Below, piece after piece: positions 58,863 to 64,000 of a stretch of DNA of 64,000 nt. The notes beneath the pieces are model-generated. The model saw only the letters and a list, made by a program, of their open reading frames with translations. It was not told the origin of the DNA and searched no databases. This DNA is from Argentina anserina (Eukaryota; Streptophyta; Magnoliopsida; Rosales; Rosaceae): contig NC_065878.1 in the NCBI RefSeq assembly GCF_933775445.1, forward strand, positions 22,456,395 to 22,520,394, written 5' to 3'. The position numbers were made by a program, and so were the translations under genes. Within the stretch, counting starts at the first letter, position 1. Every line of letters starts with the position of its first letter.

Positions 58863-59102
58863 CTAAAATATGTTAGACTCTGGAATGGGAATGCAATCAT
58901 AGTTTTGAGCTTGGTTTTGTAAAGCTGAACTTGGTAGTTTACCAGTAAATGTTAGCTTTGGGAGCAAGACTTGAGGGATGGCTACACTTGCTCTCAATCG
59001 AGGTGATGATAACATTGGTCTCTTTCTGCTTTTGTTCATCTTCTGAGCCATGGGGTCCGGCCTCTTCAATAATCTCAGTGCTCGATTAAGTACGGTTGGC
59101 AT
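58863..59102 (-). CDS. Small hypothetical protein (79 residues)
   Basis: Open frame MPTVLNRALRLLKRPDPMAQ ... ending PIPESNIF. It is basic in the first half, with no cysteine pattern, signal peptide or membrane span, and I recognise no family. Base composition is less AT-rich than its surroundings, the only positive hint. It may be chance. Confidence 0.22.
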   Translation of the reverse strand: MPTVLNRALRLLKRPDPMAQKMNKSRKRPMLSSPRLRASVAIPQVLLPKLTFTGKLPSSALQNQAQNYDCIPIPESNIF

Positions 59103-60343
59103 GTCATGTTTGTTTAGCTTACAATTGACAATTGGTAGGCCAACAAGGAGGTCTTAAAAGTTATAAAGATCATATATATGTCACAACTAATTTCCAGCTC
59201 CATCCATAAAAATCCTATTTGATAACTTTGTGACGAAACACATTTTACATGCTCATTATAAGCACGCAATTATTATCAATAAAAGAATTCATCTGAACAC
59301 TTATTTCAATTTTAACAACGAAGCACCATTAAGATGAGATGAACGAAATATAGAAAATATGGATGGGGACAAGAGAACAAAAATAAAACACACGAATAAC
59401 AACCATCGCAACATGACTAATTCTAGCATCTATATAGATTACATCAGAGCAGGTTGTTTTTCGATTACAATGGTAAAAACCAAGGATTCTTTTATGTCTC
59501 AGCCACCACAATTGTGGCAATGGGACACAGAGGAGACGGAACCAGCGACTTCTAACGGAAAGGAAGCAGTGGCGGATCCAAGGTTTAAGTGGGTCACTGC
59601 CTCACTGGGTCTGCTATTTCTAATTACTGGGCTATATTTTTTTTTCCAATATAGGCTTTTGAAACCTACCGGGCTGGAATTGGGTTTGCTCCTATGTAAG
59701 TCCGCACAGAAAGGAAGTGACATCACCAAGCTACCAAGTGAGGCATGAGCTTATCGTCGTCGTCGTTGATATTTATATTAGAAAAATATATATAAATTTG
59801 TTTGCAGTGCAATTCGTTTGTCACGTGCTTACCTGGTCCGACCGCATGTGCAGGCCTGCGGACTCATCCAAATCCACAGTAACCACTCCACCGCTGAGCC
59901 CCATCGCGTAGCTCCCACCCATCCACAAAGCGCGTGCCCTCGATAATATCCAAACCGTTTCAAAAGCGTCAGTTAGCGCATCAATTACACTCACACCATC
60001 CTTCCTTACACCCCAGAATCTAACCGTCCATCCAAATAGATACTCATCCAGTCAATACATCACACGCTTCAGATCCAACCCATCCCCTGCTGACACCGTA
60101 ACCGATCCCGCCTTAATCGGTTCCTAAACCAACCGGTTTAGCTTTTCAAAATTTAAATTCCCACCTCAAATTCACGGCGCCGTCAAACTCCACCGTCATC
60201 TCCCCCCCTCTATAAAACCCCCCAACTCACTCCCTCACTCTTCGTCTTCCCAACTCACCTCTCTCATTTTCTCTCTCTCTGAGAATTTGAGAGCCTTCGT
60301 CGTCTTCGTTCTGAAGCCCTAGCTTTTTCAATCCGATTCAAAA
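59103..60343. other. Intergenic DNA and beta-tubulin promoter
   Basis: A plus-strand frame at 59467-59748 has a hydrophobic span but includes GTGGCGGATCCAAGG, a sequence common in plant repeats, so I do not call it a gene. The last 150 bases are the tubulin core promoter: TATAAAA at 60211-60217, then a CT-rich leader up to the ATG at 60344. Confidence 0.55.
60211..60217 (+). promoter_or_regulatory. TATA box of the beta-tubulin gene
   Basis: TATAAAA about 130 bases before the ATG, followed by a pyrimidine-rich leader (CTCTCTCATTTTCTCTCTCT), typical of highly expressed plant genes. Confidence 0.7.
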
Positions 60344-62387
<2,044 letters not shown>

Positions 62388-62995
62388 TCTTTGATCTTCT
62401 CGTCCGCTCCTTTCCTGTTGGGTTATGTTGTGAATTTTAATCTGGATTTGTTCTTAAAATCTTGTTTGGCGATTGGATTGTTGGGTTGGCCGTTATCGCA
62501 TGCTTGGTTTTTATTGTAGTTATTTAGGTAGTGGTCTGAAAATATGGTTGGTTTACTAAGATGTGGCGTCTATCATGACTCTGGTGTTCAGTAAAGATTG
62601 TGATAGTTATGGTTGAATGCTCTTCGAGTCTTGGTGTTGTTGATATATCGTTGTCTAACTTCTCCAGTTTTCTGTATTGGTTCTTGAACTCGGCCGATGA
62701 ATGCTTCGGACAAACTCATCAGGGCAAGAGTGCAGAAGTGTTCGATTGCCAAACCAAAATGTATATAACATAGACCAGACTTTATCATGGCTTTATTCTG
62801 GGTGCATTTAAGCATACAAAGCTAGATGACTATTGCCACAACACACCCGTTTCTCACATAGAAAACATAACTACTCTATGGAGTATAGAACAATATACTA
62901 ATTCTAATTTGACACACATATATCATAATGACTAGAATAACACACAGGCCCTAAATGATGTAGAAGATCGATATGGGGTACTTCTGTGACCAAGT
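62388..62995. other. 3' flanks of convergent tubulin and PAR1 genes
   Basis: The tubulin 3' untranslated region and the PAR1 3' end face each other here. No further gene is seen. Confidence 0.65.
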
Positions 62996-63801
62996 TTAGT
63001 AACCGGGTGTTTGTGCTGGAGCAACATACTGCTCCGCTTCCAAGTTCATGTAGCTTACTGGTGCCTCTGCCACCAAGTTAGCCGATTTCACTGGTCCTGG
63101 GGCAACAAATCCAGAACTTCGGATCTCGGACATTTCCCTTCGAGCATTTGCTCCCTGTGCTTCACATATTTTTGGAAGAAACACCCCTATAACAGGATCA
63201 ACGAAATTTATGTCATTAACATGTTAACGTACGTACACTAAAGTATACCGTTACACGGCGTATTTGCATACATACCTTCACCAGCTGCGAGGTTGAAGTA
63301 GAGGTCGACAATGTTGGGGCAACTGCCGTAGCACTGAGGAGAGCAAAGCTTCTGTGTGAAGCGAGACTCGAGGAGAGAGTCGGATGAAATTCCGTAGGAC
63401 TTGCGGTCTAGGCCGCAAGATTTAATGCACTGCTCGCTCTCGATCCAGTCCTTAAATTTGTCCGCTTCAATTTCTGAAGTGCGGCATGTGTATGCTTCCT
63501 CTCCGCTCCTCTTTACGTGCTTCTCAAGCACACAACGTTTGGACGATGACGACACCGCAAATGCACAAGTGCTTTCGTCTAGATTCTCACATGTCACTTC
63601 CCCTGTAAACCGAATTAATTAGTTTCGCATTGACAGTCTCATAACATAACATAACATGTTAGACGATTGAAGAGAAGAAAAAAATGTTTCGCTGCATTAA
63701 ACATGAAAAGAGATAGATCACGAACCAAGAGTGGCTTGCACGCAAACGGCAAGGGCAAGAGCGAGGACTGCAAGGGTCATGAAGCCGTAGTTAGAAGCCA
63801 T
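62996..63801 (-). CDS. PAR1-family (photoassimilate-responsive) secreted protein
   Basis: Three exons: 63801-63726, 63602-63276 and 63186-62996, giving 197 residues. Residues 1-24 are a clear signal peptide (MASNYGFMTLAVLALALAVC). The mature part has the conserved cysteines of the plant PAR1 family in EVTCENLDESTCAFAV, RCVLEKH, YTCRTSEIE, EQCIKSCGLDRKSYGISSDS, LCSPQCYGSCPNIVDLYFNL and LPKICEAQ. The C-terminal tail is Ala/Pro-rich (LVAEAPVSYMN, YVAPAQTPGY). Tobacco PAR1 transcripts rise with sugar accumulation and virus infection; the molecular role is unknown. CTATAAA (minus strand, 63957-63951) is a likely TATA box about 150 bases upstream. Confidence 0.92.
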
Positions 63802-64000
63802 AATCACAGCTAGCTGATCGAATGTTGCAACCACCGAAGGTAAGCTAGGGTTTCTGGTAATGGCAGAAACTCTCCCCTTGTCCTCACTAGCTAGGAAGGA
63901 ACTTGTACGTATTTTGGGTTGTGAGGGATGCATGGGTGGGGGGAACTCCATTTATAGTTGTTTCGAATTCCATGCTAACTGTAGCATTTGGAAAGGCCAG
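63802..64000. other. PAR1 promoter and leader
   Basis: Contains the probable TATA box at 63951-63957 and the 5' leader. The window ends before a further gene. Confidence 0.6.

Noticed and set aside
59467..59748. Plus-strand frame with a hydrophobic segment
   Set aside because: It contains GTGGCGGATCCAAGG, common in plant repetitive DNA, and has no family match; the membrane span comes from a T-rich run.

Overview
The window is nuclear DNA from a flowering plant, almost certainly a eudicot: AT-rich intergenic DNA, spliced genes with short exons, plant-only families (remorin, PAR1, LTI65/RD29B, HIPP, PPR) and plant-type transposons. The style resembles Rosaceae, but that placement is a guess from general gene and repeat character, not something the sequence proves.

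Layout, left to right. 1-2.2 kb: intergenic DNA with a probable LTR-retroelement remnant. 2.3-3.8 kb (-): remorin. 5.8-8.2 kb (-): cytochrome b561. 9.5-15.8 kb: a decayed F-box gene on + that has been split by a Ty1/copia retrotransposon on - (10180-14750); this element carries an SR-splicing-factor-type RRM where gag should be. 16.5-16.9 kb: a short hAT-type element. 18.4-21.9 kb (+): NT-C2/coiled-coil protein. 22.3-27.9 kb (-): the meiotic crossover gene SHOC1. 28.5-31.0 kb: a Mutator-like element with a second TIR element nested in its left terminal repeat; the nested element carries the first coding exon of a RAD21/SYN cohesin gene. 32.0-34.8 kb (+): ABA/drought protein LTI65, with ABRE motifs upstream. 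36.5-37.9 kb (+): PPR protein. 40.4-40.9 and 43.5-44.1 kb (-): two HMA-fold proteins, one without the metal-binding cysteines and one a prenylated HIPP. 42.2-42.7 kb: an F-box/DUF295 fragment. 44.4-45.2 kb: a long-TIR element. 46.6-49.1 and 50.7-53.6 kb (+): tandem paralogues of a rumi/CAP10-type O-glucosyltransferase with identical exon lengths and the same two GC-AG introns. 53.9-54.6 kb (-): actin-depolymerizing factor. 55.1-57.1 kb (-): CCHC zinc-knuckle protein (ZCCHC9-like). 57.3-58.7 kb: diverged tandem repeats, one copy split by another hAT-type element. 60.3-62.4 kb (+): beta-tubulin. 63.0-63.8 kb (-): PAR1-family secreted protein.

The genes do not form one pathway; this is ordinary euchromatin with independent housekeeping, stress and membrane genes. 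The most unusual content lies in the mobile elements: two independent host-gene captures (an RSZ21/22-like RRM in a copia element, and a RAD21 first exon in a TIR element). All exon boundaries were placed by eye from GT/GC-AG sites, reading-frame continuity and family knowledge, and have not been checked against transcripts.
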